Shown here: positions 12,842 through 24,834 of the stretch, piece after piece
How the letters are laid out: every line of letters starts with the position of its first letter
Position numbering within the stretch: the stretch's first letter is position 1
Assembly: GCF_026745355.1 (NCBI RefSeq)
Contig: NC_079208.1
Coordinates: 24,856,805 to 24,920,804, forward strand
Length of the DNA: 64,000 nt
Source of the DNA: Beta vulgaris subsp. vulgaris
Taxonomy: Eukaryota; Streptophyta; Magnoliopsida; Caryophyllales; Amaranthaceae
Reading direction: 5' to 3'
Notes under the pieces: model-generated
Databases searched by the model: none
Told to the model about the DNA's origin: nothing
Seen by the model: only the letters and a program-made list of their open reading frames with translations
Position numbers and translations under genes: made by a program

Positions 12842-13763
12842 GAGTTTTTTTGTTAGAGACAACCTTTTAAATATAACTTTTTGCAAAGACAACCTTTTAA
12901 AAATTTTTGGGCAACTTCAGACCTTAATGAAATTTTTTTTTGTTAAAAACAACCTTGACCAGAAATCCGGCATTGACTCACCGGACATACCTTTTTCATC
13001 CCAAATTCCCCCATTTTTCTCCTTTTACCCCCCTTTAATCATCTCACCACCACTCACCTCACAACTCTCCATTTTCAATTCTTCCTTCCTCAATAGATCG
13101 TCGGCTATTAACCCTTGGTCGGGGTGCAACGACGAAGACAAAGAGGGATGGTGCTTTTCAGCACTCACTTCGAGCAGAGAGACAGCGTTTGAGAGTGCGT
13201 GAGTGCCAACGAAAGAGAAGATATGAGTTGCGGGAGAGAGGGAGGTCAGGCGAGGCTTGCGGAAGGATGTCGGATAGGTGGGTCAGTGGCTGGGGAATGA
13301 CGTTAGCAGTGGGGCATGGTGCTGCAGATGGTTCGCATTACTTTGCAAGGTGGCAGGCGGTGGTGGTATTGTGGGCAGTAGCCCAAAACAGAGGAGAGAG
13401 AGAGAGGATCCTTGAGGCTTGTTTGGGCTACATTTTTCCGATGGATACAAGGGCTAATTCCGGCGATCTATTAAGGAAGGAAGAACTGAAAATGGAGAGT
13501 TGTGAGGTAAGTGGTGGTGAGATGACTAAAGGGGGGTAAAAGGAGGGAAATGGGGGGAATTTGGGATGAACAAGGTTTGTCCGGTGAGTCAACACCGGAT
13601 TTCAGTGAGTCAACACCGGATTCCGGTGAGTCAATGCCGGATTTCTGGTCGAGGTTGTTTTTGACAAAAAAAATAACATTAAGGTCTGAAGTTGCCCAAA
13701 AAATTTAAAAGGTTGTCTTTCGCAAAAAGTTGTATTTAAAAGGTTGTCTTTGACAAAAAACTC
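12842..13763. mobile_element. Non-autonomous MULE-type element with long inverted terminal repeats
   Basis: About 250-280 bp at each end are inverted copies (12842-13100 against 13480-13763), both containing GACAACCTTTTAAA-like words and a GACTCACCGG motif. The flanks are TAGATTTTT (12833-12841) and TAGATCTTT (13764-13772), a 9-bp duplication with one mismatch, as expected for Mutator-like insertion. The unique 380-bp core has open frames on + but no known domain. It lies inside the CACTA element. Confidence 0.8.
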
Positions 13764-14514
13764 TAGATCTTTTTTTAAGGCGTATATACAAGGAATCACA
13801 AATATAGGAGCAGATAATGTATGTATATTGTAGCGTTTTAATTAAAAAAAAACATGCAATACACCTAAGAATCCGGTTGTGGTTAATAACTGGTTTCAAA
13901 GGGTAAGGTACGTAAGGAGACTGGTTATAAATGTTAACTGGTCTCCTAGCCTCTTTTCACACTATATGTACACTTATTTAAGAGACTGGTTTTACCTATC
14001 AACCGGTCTCCTAAATAAACAAAGAAACCAAGCATTATAACCGGTCTCTTAACCTAGGACACCTGTGGGATAGAGATGTGTTATAGTCCGGTTTCCTAGG
14101 CTATTTTCAACCGGTTTCCTAGGCCTTTTTTTGTAGTAGTGGAATAGGATTATAATGGTTAGTTAACAATATGTTTTTGTTATGACTAATTTAAGGGGTC
14201 ACTAATTTTTTTTCTTTATTACAATTGAATAATATTTCTGTTTTGACCTATTTTTTCTTCACCACTTATGATTTTCAAGGAATTGAACAGTTGGTAACTA
14301 AATAAAATAAACTGATGACTATATGCCTATACTAGGTCACTAATTAAGATAAACTACTGACTAATAGGCTTGTAGTGATGATAAATAAGAATATTGATTT
14401 TAGGCTTATGACTAATATCTTAATTAAGAATACCCACAATACAGTACTGCTTTCTAGTGTTTTATACTTTAAACGTTTTGTTTTTCAAATATTTAAAATT
14501 ACTTATGCATACTA

Positions 14515-14618
14515 GGTCACAATTAAGAATAAACTGGTGACTAATACGATTAGACTGGTCACAATTAAGAATAAACTGGTGACTAATAGGATTAGACTGG
14601 TCACAATTAAGAATAGTG
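14515..14618. repeat. 42-bp tandem repeat, about 2.5 copies
   Basis: Units start at 14515, 14557 and 14599 with the word GGTCACAATTAAGAATA followed by AACTGGTGACTAATA. It is the densest cluster of the motif dispersed through the MULE-like element. Confidence 0.8.
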
Positions 14619-17429
14619 GTTTTCTTTTAATTATTTAATACCCACAATAGAGTACTGATGAGATAAACTTGAAATGTTAGTATGTTATATAAACTGGTGA
14701 GCCAAAAAACAAAAAAATTCGAAACACTTCTCCATATATGGTTACTAATTAGCATAATCTGGTGATTAAAAGGCTTATAGCGGTCACAAAATAGAACTTT
14801 GCCTACTGCCTATTATGCCATTAGTTTTCGTATTTACATTTCAAAATATAACCTAATATAACCTATGAAAGTTGTTGATATATCAAAATATAACCTAATA
14901 GATTGGGAAATGTTGCATCAACATTTGTGCAAAAAACCATATGATCATAATTCATAATATAGCTTTCTAGGAGGCATTCTTTGTTTTTCTAGGAGAGATT
15001 CTTCTTGTGGGAGAGCCTTTTGGTGGTACTTCAGTGGCTGCTTCTTTTTTTGTGCTTCTTGGTGTCTCTTTGATCGTCTGGTAAAGACTAGGGGAGGAAC
15101 AAGTTTGCTTATATCTTCTTTGTTTGGGTTTTTTAGGTTGCTTTTGTTGCTTCCATTCGGGTACACCCAAGTCAAATGATGGCATATCTGCAACTGTTTG
15201 CCTTGTTGTTGTTAGGAGCTCAATGTCATCAATCTGTTGAAGAACTTCAGGGTTCTCTAACAGTTGAGTCAATATGGGTGATGCATCCCGTGGAACATAT
15301 TCCTTCCTTTGTTTAAGCTCCTCCAACCTTCGCGTGTTACATTTTATTGAGGCATATTAAGAACATTATAGTTTCCCACTCACCCATACCAAATCTGCCT
15401 CCTTTGTTGTTATTTGTTGCAACCTCTTCTAGCACACGCTCATGGACTATTTCATATGCCAAATGCTAAATTTGTGGAACTGATGTTGGTGTTTGCATTC
15501 CCTTCCAAAGTAAACAATGGAAGTAAATAAGTTGCAGTATGATGATGCGCCCACCTACACTCTTTGATCCTTTTCTGTTGCAACTTGTTACAGCTCTGTC
15601 CAACCTCTCCAACACATAACCGCACCAATTCATTCTTGGGATTTGCACGGGATCCAAAAGTGCTTTTGTTATATCCATATCTATGTTGTTGTGTGGTGTA
15701 GGAGTGAGAAATGTCGAGAGCGGGTACATAGCATAATAGGTTTGGGATCTACGACCTCCATTTGGTAGTTTCAAAATATCTTCAACTAGTTTGGATGCTT
15801 TTATTTCTGCATTGCTTGTACATCCTAATTCTTTACGCCAATAATTTTGTGCCCAAAGATCTGGAATGTCTATTTTGGCAAGAGTGTTTTGGACAACAGG
15901 ATCGCCTACTTTTGGCAGTTGAAAGATGTCATAAACATCATTTTCAGTTATATTGCATCCCCTAGTTACATCAAATGTAAACCAGTGGCTGCTCCCATTA
16001 TACTATTGGACAAGCCGGTCCACCATCCCTTGATATTACGCATTCATGTTTAGCATAAGCAATCCTCCAAATCCCATAAATTCCATATGCCTCTTTGATC
16101 TCTAGTGGGTTGCTCATTCAACTTGAACAATCCACTAGGGGAGCAATATGTTGAAATCAGAACTTTTTTAGCCCTATAAACGAATTTGGAACAATAACAA
16201 ACATCACAACCATAGTGATCATCAGACATTAAACTGATCACTAATTGAGATAAAATGGTGACAAAATGAACAATATTGAGCGCAAAATGAGTTAATGTAG
16301 TGATAACCTTATTTCTATTTTGCAACTGATTTTTAGACATTAAACTGGTCATTAAAGTTGAATTAGCTATAGGTACCATATAAATACAATTTAGTACCAT
16401 AAGTGGTGACTAATACCATTAAACTAATTGAGATTAAACTAGTCAGTTTTTAAGCTAAAATGGATACAAAATGACCAATATTGACAACAAAATGACTTAA
16501 TGTAGTGATAACCCTATTTCTATTTTGCAACTGATTTTTTCTAATAAGTTAATGTTTTAGAGTTGAATAATGGACATAAAAACATAATTTAAACATAAAA
16601 GTTAAATGAGTCATAAGTACCATAAAAATACAATTTAGTGCCGTAAGTGGTGACTAATAGAATTAAACTAGTTACTAAATGATATAAAATATCAACTAAT
16701 ACTGTATTATAAAACATGAATGAAATATTTTTGCAAATGATCAATAAATATGAATGACATAATTTAAAAATGAATGAAATGTCAACCTGGTTTTAGGGGT
16801 TTTTTCTGGAGAACCATCTTGATCAATCTCTTTCAAAGGTTGTTTTCCTTTCTTCTTTGCTTGTGTACTAGGTGATTGTGGTGTACGAACTTTTTCAGCA
16901 TTGTTAGTAGGTTGTTTCTTTTTTGTTTACCTCCCTTTCTTTCATGTGACTCTGTTGAACCCTTTGGAGAAATGCTTATCTCGTACTCTGAAGGAGTTTG
17001 CTCTCGAGTTTCCCTTTCATTCTCTGGAGGAGTCTTCATTCCCCTTGTTATGATTCTTCTTTCAGGTGATTGTAGTGAATCCTTTGGAGTACTCTATTTT
17101 CCCGATTTCATTCTTTTTCCTTTAGGTAACTCTTTTGGATCTTTTTCTTCCTTTGTTAGAGGTTGTTTGCGTCTTTTTCCTCCCTTTCCTTGAGGTTGTT
17201 CTGTTGGGTTTCCTTCATCTGTCCTCTTGTTTGGCTCAGCTTCAGCTTGTTCTTCTTCAATTATGGGAGGAGATGTTCTTTCCTCAGTTTTCTTTGGTAT
17301 TTTAGGTGGTCAGCGCCTTTTTTCCTTTGCTACACTTTCCTATCATTAGCTGCCTTTTTCTTCATCTCGGTTAGAGTTTCTGTCACAGTATTGTATGGTT
17401 TTGCTTTTTTTGTGTCTTGATTGTGTGTA

Positions 17430-18955
17430 TCTGTAAAAAGTGGTCATAATTTTAATTATTCACTAAATGACATAAACTCGCAAAAATACAAGTTTAATGG
17501 TTACCAAACTCTTGAAGTTATCTAAACAGAAGCAAAAGTTAAGCCTATCTGTTACTTTTTTTCTAGAACCTTTTGTTTTAGAATATTCAACTTAAGCTTT
17601 TGTATCTACTTATAATGAGCTTTGTTGAAGTTTGAAAAAAATAAGCAAGCACATATAATATTTATCAACCCTCATAGTGAACTTGTTCGTAGCCCGTAAG
17701 TGAGATTTATGTGTCCACTTACAGACCCACAAATTACTCTTTATCAAGCTATAATAGGAGCACAAAAACACTACCATCAGAATGGAAAAAGGTTAAGATA
17801 CTCAACATAACTATCTTGAAACTAGAGGAAGCCATTAACCTAAAATTTTGACAGTTAAGAAGCCATTAAACTAATTCTTCTTGAAAGTGAGGAAACATTA
17901 ATACAATTTGAACACTCACAGAGCATATTATCAATCCATCATCAAAGAATTCATTAGTTTTCCTCTTGCTGATGGTTAGTCCATGGGTGCTATTTGCAGG
18001 AAGAATACATTATAAGTCCCAAAAGCAAGCACCATATAATCATTTGTGTTTTTGCAGGAAGAATACATTATAAGTCCCAAAAGCAAGCATCATACAATCA
18101 TTTGTGTGTTTTGCACTAAAGGACGCTAACAATCCACTAAGACATTCACATTCTGGCTCATTTTAAAAGTCATCCACATCCATTCACTTCCATATCCTTC
18201 ATTTTCTCTCAGACTCTTACGCAAGAGGATTATGCATCACCATTCTTGTGCTTTAACTCCATTGCACAACAAACAAAAACATTACCTATTTCTTTGCATC
18301 AAACATTCCATAGCAGTTTCTACTCATCCTTTTTAAATCCAAGTTTGTAGTCTATACGCATCGTGTTATACTACATAAGAAGCCCACAGAAACCAACATT
18401 TTAATATAAGCGTCTTTAAAGCTTGTGCACAACATTGTGCCCCACTGAACCATGGACACATATTTACACAGCTCTAATGGTTCTTTTGGTAAGCGACCAT
18501 AAATGGTGTAAATGATAATGAAAGGAATCCCAATGTGAAAATACATGTTAATGCCATTTCATACCATAACATCTATTTTCTTCCCAAAGTCTTCTTGCCG
18601 TCCAAAGGTACTAAATGACATAAACTGGTTACTTATACAAGTTTATTGGTCACTAAATTTAATGATGTAGAAAATGAATTTTCAATTGTAGTTAGTGACT
18701 GCCAACAAGCAGATTTCATAGAATCATTGAAATATTGAAATTAATATCAAATAAGGGCGAACTTACATAAAACCTCAAGCAAGCAAAATCTAATAGAATA
18801 ATCTATGAACTGGGGGTGTTAATATTGAAATTCAGGAGATTACGTCAATTGAGTGCTCTAAATTCAGGAGAAAATTAGTTCAGAAAACTAATTCAATTGA
18901 GTGCTCTAAATAACACATGCATAACCTAATATTGAAATTTATACTGAAATTTAGT
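17430..18955. other. Probable intron or intergenic part of the MULE-like element
   Basis: AT-rich sequence with occasional copies of the dispersed GGTCACTAA/GTGACTAAT motif and the 58-bp duplication. No supported coding exon was identified. The minus-strand frame at 18546-18352 (64 codons) has no recognisable domain. Confidence 0.4.
17993..18110. repeat. 58-bp tandem duplication
   Basis: TTTGCAGGAAGAATACATTA begins at 17993 and again at 18051; the two copies differ at only a few bases. Confidence 0.85.
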
Positions 18956-19692
18956 AGAATACCTTCATTTGTTGGCGTTTTTGGCGATTTTTTCTTTCGT
19001 CTTGTCATATTTCGCTATTATACACCAGATTAATTGTATAAAAAAGCCTAAAAAAATCGCAGTTTAAAAGAATTCATTAAATTATTAGAAAAACAAACCA
19101 GAAATTGAAGAAAATATGATTAGAAAACAGTTGATGTAATGATCTTTTGTGTGTAAATTGATGGTTCCACCGAAATTTAGTAGAATCATGCATTTTTGAA
19201 CTTTTTTTCGGTTGAAAATTGGCAGAATTTCGAGAGAGAGAAGTGAGGTTGAATAAGAAACTGTCAGTGGGAAAAAAAGCTCTCAAGTGAATAATACGCG
19301 CGTTTCTTTTAATTTTTTTAGGTTTTAGTTTTTGGGATTTGGGTTTGTGGGGTGGGTATTTCTGTTATGGGCCTATTGGGCTCCGCCTAATTTTATTATT
19401 ACAATTAGGCCGTCTCTGGCAAGACGAGCTGTAGAAAAAGAATAGAGGAAGTATGTAAATAAAATGATGTTGAAAAATCTCATTTTACAACAATACAAAA
19501 TCAACAATGTTAACAAAAAATTTACAAAAAAATAATACTTTATTCATCCCAAAATATAGTTCTTGTTTCTATTTTGGGAGTCAAATTTTATAAACTTTGA
19601 CCAAATATTCTTATTAATGTATAGAAAAAACATACTCATGTAGTCATGTGGGATTTTGTTAAATTTGACTCAATGTGTACATTCAAAAAATC

Positions 19693-19940
19693 TGTTGTGA
19701 GAATAGATATATAGAAGGAATGTTACTGAAAGGAATTTATTAGAAGAGTATGGTATTTGTATTGATGTGTAGAACTGATTTCTTACACCGGTATTTATAG
19801 GCAAAAATTATACTGTTTTAACATTACACTTTCAACATATTTTGCGCGGAGGAAAAACTTTTCCTAACATGCATTAAATGCATGTCAGGACATTCACTAT
19901 GCTTGAACAGTGAGAATTTCCAATCCACTGTTTCTCAACA
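19693..19940 (-). repeat. 3' LTR of copia element B
   Basis: 248 bp, TG...CA ends, adjoining the polypurine tract at 19941-19949 (minus strand). Confidence 0.92.
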
Positions 19941-20149
19941 CTCCGCCTTGAATGTCCACTTATAATTCATAATAGACATTGTCTTATTAAGAATCTTTGT
20001 TAGGAAAAACCCTGTGGGAATAATCCGTAACTAGGGAAAGAGTATAACTATTATGTAACCTTATATGCTTAAAATCAACTGCCTCATTAAAAACCTTGCC
20101 AGGAAAAACCCGATGGGATAAAAACCTGATCGAAGGGAAAAAGGGTGCA

Positions 20150-23100
20150 GCGCATATAATACTCCCCCTGAATTTAGCATATATCAGAAGATGACGCATT
20201 CCAATTTTTCGGACTAATTCTTCAAATTTCTTCGCCGGAAGGGATTTGGTGAATAAATCTGCAAGATTCTCACATGATTGGATTTGTCGAATGTTGATCG
20301 TCCCTTCCTTTTGGAGGTCATGAGTGAAGAAGAGCTTTGGTGATAAATGTTTAGTTCTGTCTCCTTTGATGTACCCTTCGCTTACTTGGGTGATGCATGC
20401 AGTATTGTCTTCGTAGATGATAGTTGGATTTGTTGTTATTGTTTCCATCCCACATTCTTCTTGGATATTCTTGATCATTGACCTTAGCCATACACATTCC
20501 CTTCCAGCTTCATAAAGAGCAATTAATTCTGCATGATTTGATGATGTGGCCGTCAAAGTCTGCTTGTGATTTCCAAGATATTGCAGTACCTCCATAAGTG
20601 AATCATATCCGGATTGAGACTTAGCCTTTTGTGGGTGAAAGGTAGCCAGCATCTGCATATCCAATGAGTGACGCATTGGTCTTGACTGATAGAATAATCC
20701 GAGATCTTGTGTTCCTCGAAGATAACGTAATAAGTGTCTGACTCCATTCCAATGTCTCTTAGTTGGTGCATTGCTGTATCTAGCTAACAAGTTTACTGAA
20801 AAAGCTATGTCAGGTCGAGTATTGTTAGCCAAGTACATTAAAGCACCAATTGCACTTAGATATGGTACTTCAGGACCAAGAATCTCCTCGTTTTCTTCTC
20901 GTGGTCTGAATGGATCATCTTTCTCATTCAGGGAACGCACTACCATTGGAGAACTTATTGGGTGGGCTTTGTCCATGAAAAAACGTTTCAGGATTTTTTC
21001 TGTATAGTTTGATTGATGGACAAAAATCCCATTTCTTAGATGTTCCATTTGCAGGCCAAGGCAAAATTTTGTCTTCCCGAGATCTTTCTCTAATCTAAGT
21101 ATTTTGCAGTCGCTTCAAGTTCTCTAGGAGTTCCGATAATGTTCAAATCATGACATATACAGCAATGATCGCGAATCCTGATTTAGATCGCTTAATGAAA
21201 ACACAGGGACTGATTTGATTATTTTTGAATCCTTCTTTCAATAGGTATTCACTAAGACGATTATACCACATTCTTCCAGATTGTTTTATAGAGTGATTTT
21301 TCAATTTTATTGAGAACATCTCTTTGGGCATGCAATTTTCTGGTAGTTTTAGTCCTTGGAACTTTCATATAAATATTTGTGTCAAGTGAGCCATACAAAT
21401 ATGCGGTCACTACATCCATCAATCTCATTTGCAATCCTTTCGAAACTGATAAACTTACCAGAAATCTTAGTGTAGTTGCATCGACTACTGGAGAATATGT
21501 CTCATCATAATCAATCCCTGGCATTTGCGAGAAGCCTTGGGCTACTAATCTTGCCTTATATCTAGTACCTCATTTTTCTCATTTCGTTTTCTCACGAACC
21601 ATTTGTACCCAACTGGTTTTACACCTTTTGGTATTTGGGTTATTTGACCGAATACTTCACGTTTTTCAAGTGATCTCAATTCTGCTTGAATTGCCTCTTT
21701 CCATTTTGGCCAATCTTTTCTACGGCGACATTCATCAACTGTATTTGGCTCTACTATCATTTTCATCGTATGTCATTTCAACCGCTATCGAGTAAGCAAA
21801 AATTTCATTCAAGACAACATCTTTTCGATTCCATTGTCTCTTTGTAGAAACATAATTAATTGAAGTTTCATTGTTGTCTAGCTTTCATGTTCCTTTTCTT
21901 CTGGAAACTTTTCTTCATTTTTTTTTTATTGTCATCATGCTGTTGGGAGATTTATATTAATTTCGTTCGTTGTCTCCCTTGCCTTTTCATTTTTCTCGGT
22001 TTTAAATCTTTAGAACCGGGTGGTCTGCCACGTTTTCGACGTGCTATTGACTCATTTTCAATAGGAATTTCAATCCGTTCCGGAGCATTCGCAGCAGGTA
22101 CATGTGACTTTGTCACTTTCTTAGAATCTATGAATGCATCTGGCAATTGGTTTGCAATACTTTGCAGATGAACAATTTTTTGACTTCTTGTTCACATGAA
22201 TTTGTTCTCGGGTCCAGAAACGACATTTGCGATGCGTTCCATGTAATTTCCGATTTTATATTTTGTGGGTCCACTTTCTCTCCCCCTAAGGATGGGAATA
22301 CCGACTCATTAAAATGACAGTCGGCAAATCGAGCCGTAAATAGATCACCAGTTGTTGGCTCTAAATATTTGATAATTGATGGAGATTCAAATCCAACATA
22401 TATTCCCATCCTTCTTTGTGGACCCATTTTAGTACGTTGGGCGGAGCAATAGGTACATGTACAGCGCACCCAAAAATTCTCAAATGTGAGATATTCGGTT
22501 CTCGGCCAGATACTAATTGTAGGTGAGAATTTGTGATAGGCTGTCGGCCTTAATCTTATCAATGTTGCCGCATGTAATATAGCATGACCCCAAGTAGTAG
22601 ATGGCAATTTTGACCTCATTATTAATGGTCTTGCAATTAATTGTAGTCTTTTGATTAATGATTCAGCAAGACCATTTTGTGTATGTACATGAGGTACAGG
22701 GTGCTCAACAATAATCCCAATAGACATGCAATAGTCATTAAATGTTTGGGATGTAAATTCCCCAGCATTGTCTAATCTTATTTTCTTTATTGTTATTATG
22801 TATGATCTGGAATTGAGTTTAATCGAATTATTTGAGCCAAAAGTTTTGCAAATGCAACATTTCTGCTTGACAGAAGGCTCACATGTGACCATCGAGTAGA
22901 GGCATCAATTAATACCATGAAATAACGAAATGGTCCACTGCAGGATGAATAGGCCCACAAATATCTCCTTGAATTCTTTCTAAAAATTGGAGATTCAGTG
23001 GCAATCTTATTTATAGATGGTCTGATTATCAATTTGCCAAGTGAGCATGCAGAGCATGTTAATTCATTTGACCGAGGAATTTTGACATTCTTTATAGAGT

Positions 23101-24834
23101 GTCCATTTGAGTTTTCAATGATTCTATGCATCATTCCTGTGCCGGGATGGCCTAATCGGTCATGCCATAGAGTAAATGAATTTCTATTATCTAACTTCTG
23201 GTTAGATATCATATTAATTTCAATCGGACGTATATCTATGCGATATAGTCTCGAGGAAATTGCTGGCAATTTTTCATAGATGTATTTCTTGCCGTTTTCT
23301 CTGCCGTTAGGCATATGAATTCCTCTTTGTTCACCTCATTGTTTCCAAATGGTAACCATTCTGACGTACATCTTTGAAACTTATGAGGTTCCTTCGAGAT
23401 TTACTCGAATATAATGCGTCATTAATTATCAATTTTGTCCCATTTGGAAATATAATGCAAGCTTTTCCAGAGCCTTCAATTAGCTTGGCTGTCCCAGAAA
23501 TTGTACTAACATTTGCTTGGAATATTGTAAGTTTTGAAAAAACTCTTTATTTTTCAATATGGTGTGTGTTGTCCCACTGTCCAGGAGACATTGTTCTTTG
23601 TTCCAACTTCTGATGAATTCATATCTTCATAAATAATAAATACGATGATTAGTATAAGAAAAATACGTATTTTTATTAATAATAAGGAACAAATACATGA
23701 AAGTGGATATTGAAGCAGTTAAATAAACTAAGCACATTAATCGATTGTGATCTAAACAAATTATTTTCAATTCAGCATCATCCATAAAAAAATCTGAAAC
23801 ATCAAGGCTGGGCATGGATGTAGTGGCTTCATTAACAAAGTTTGCTTCAGCATTTTTTCCTTTGTTTTTTATTGAAGCTTGATATAGATCTACCAAATGT
23901 TTGGCAGTACGACATGTGCGGCCCCAGTGCCCAGTCATGCCACATCTATGGCAAGTATCATTTCCTTTATAGGATTCTGCCTCTGATTTCCAGATGATTG
24001 TCCCCAATTTTTATCAGAATGTTTAAAATTATTATTTCTTGGGGAAAATCGGCCTCTTCCACGTCCACGCCCTCGGCCACGGTAATTACCACGTCCTCTC
24101 CCACGACCGTTGTAATTACCGCGTCCACCACTATGTATAGCATTTGCTTCTGGTGGATTAGAGCTTTCTATTGCATTTATCTCATGAGTGGCTGAAGACC
24201 CCGTAGGTCTAAGATTATGATTTTTCAGCAAAAGATCATTATTTTGTTCAGCCACAAGTAGTACTGAGATTAGCTCAGAGTACTTTTTGAAAGCTCTGAA
24301 CCTGTATTGTTCTGCCAATATGATATTAGAGGCGTGGAAAGTGGAGAGCGTTTTGTTTATCATTTGCTCTTCTGTGATGGGATGATCACAATATCTTAAC
24401 AATGATACAATTCTAAAAATGTTGAATTGTAATCACTGACCTTTTAAAATCCTGGAACCTCAGATTGGTCCAGTCATAATGTGCCTTTGGGAGAGCACAT
24501 TTTTGTGATGCCCATATCTTTCATTTAGGCTATCCCATAGTTCTTTTGGATCATCCACAAGTAGATATTCACTTTTTAAACTTTCATGTAAATGATGTCT
24601 TAGGAGGACTAAGGCTTTTGCCTTTTCTTGTACAGTCGCAATTTTAATGATGCGGCTGTTGTAGTTGCATCCCCTTGTTGGGTTGTCACATCTTTAATTG
24701 TATGTTCCAGTCCTTGGGCCTTTAAATTCATTTGGGCGTCCACCGTCCATTCTAAAAACTTTTGCCCAGATAGATCTAGTATGTTAAATTGTCTTTTCAC
24801 TAGATCTCCCATTCTTTTGACTACAAATAGGTAA
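20150..24834 (-). pseudogene. Copia B gag-pol polyprotein, frameshifted
   Basis: Reading right to left: gag starts near 24825 (MGDLVKRQFNILDLSGQKF), continues past a frame break near 24640 (KELWDSLNERY), and has an RGRGRG tract at about 24060-24110 and a CCHC knuckle CHRCGMTGHWGRTC at about 23953-23912. Protease CLLDSGTTHTI lies near 23600-23570. GAG-pre-integrase LWHDRLGHPGTGMMHRI lies at about 23170-23110. Integrase spans about 22990-22400 (FTSQTFNDYC, HTQNGLAESLIKR). Reverse transcriptase spans about 21766-20900 (GYKWFVRKRNE, PGIDYDETYSPV). RNase H spans about 20650-20200. A one-base loss at about 21150 destroys the YVDD catalytic motif. Several further stops and shifts exist, so it is inactive. 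Confidence 0.9.

Larger units (their letters stand above)
4582..14141. mobile_element. CACTA (En/Spm) DNA transposon, 9.56 kb, no transposase seen
   Basis: The left end reads CACTACTACAAAAATGGCC and the right end, reversed, CACTACTACAAAAAAAGGCC, a classic CACTA terminal inverted repeat. Both ends are followed by subterminal arrays containing ACCGGTT (for example near 4620, 4750, 4860 on the left; 13930-14120 on the right). The 3-bp target duplication is CAA (4579-4581) against GAA (14142-14144), one mismatch. No CACTA transposase is recognisable, so it is probably non-autonomous. It contains a copia element, a long-TIR MULE derivative and a captured host exon. It sits in the MULE-like element. 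Confidence 0.85.
14945..19008 (-). pseudogene. Transposon-associated basic protein with conserved N-terminal domain (second MULE gene)
   Basis: On the minus strand a short first exon (19008-18963) begins ATG, reads MTRRKKKSPKTP and ends at a GT donor. Lys/Glu/Pro-rich frames follow at about 17420-16800 (for example MKTPPENERETREQTP). A conserved region at about 16000-15466 reads ITENDVYDIFQLPKVG, IDIPDLWAQNYW, ILKLPNGG and NWCGYVLERLDRAV. A basic C-terminal part lies at 15326-14945. The conserved region resembles proteins found beside FAR1-type transposases in plant MULEs; no enzymatic motif is visible and the function is unknown. Full exon structure cannot be fixed: stops and frame changes occur (for example near 17100 and 17340), so it is probably decayed. 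Bounds are approximate. Confidence 0.5.
3443..19500. mobile_element. Large MULE-like element (FAR1 transposase plus opposite-strand gene), interrupted
   Basis: The two flanks of the CACTA insertion (3443-4581 and 14142 to about 19500) share a dispersed motif, roughly GGTCACTAATTAAGATAAACTGGTGACTAATAGG with variation, seen near 4530, 14190-14370, 14515-14620, 14740, 16220, 16400, 16640, 17440 and 18610. Together with the FAR1-type transposase on + and a second gene on minus, this suggests one large autonomous-type MULE. Its left end lies outside the window and its right terminal repeat was not identified; the end given is an estimate. The union of the two flanks into one element is inference. 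Confidence 0.5.
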
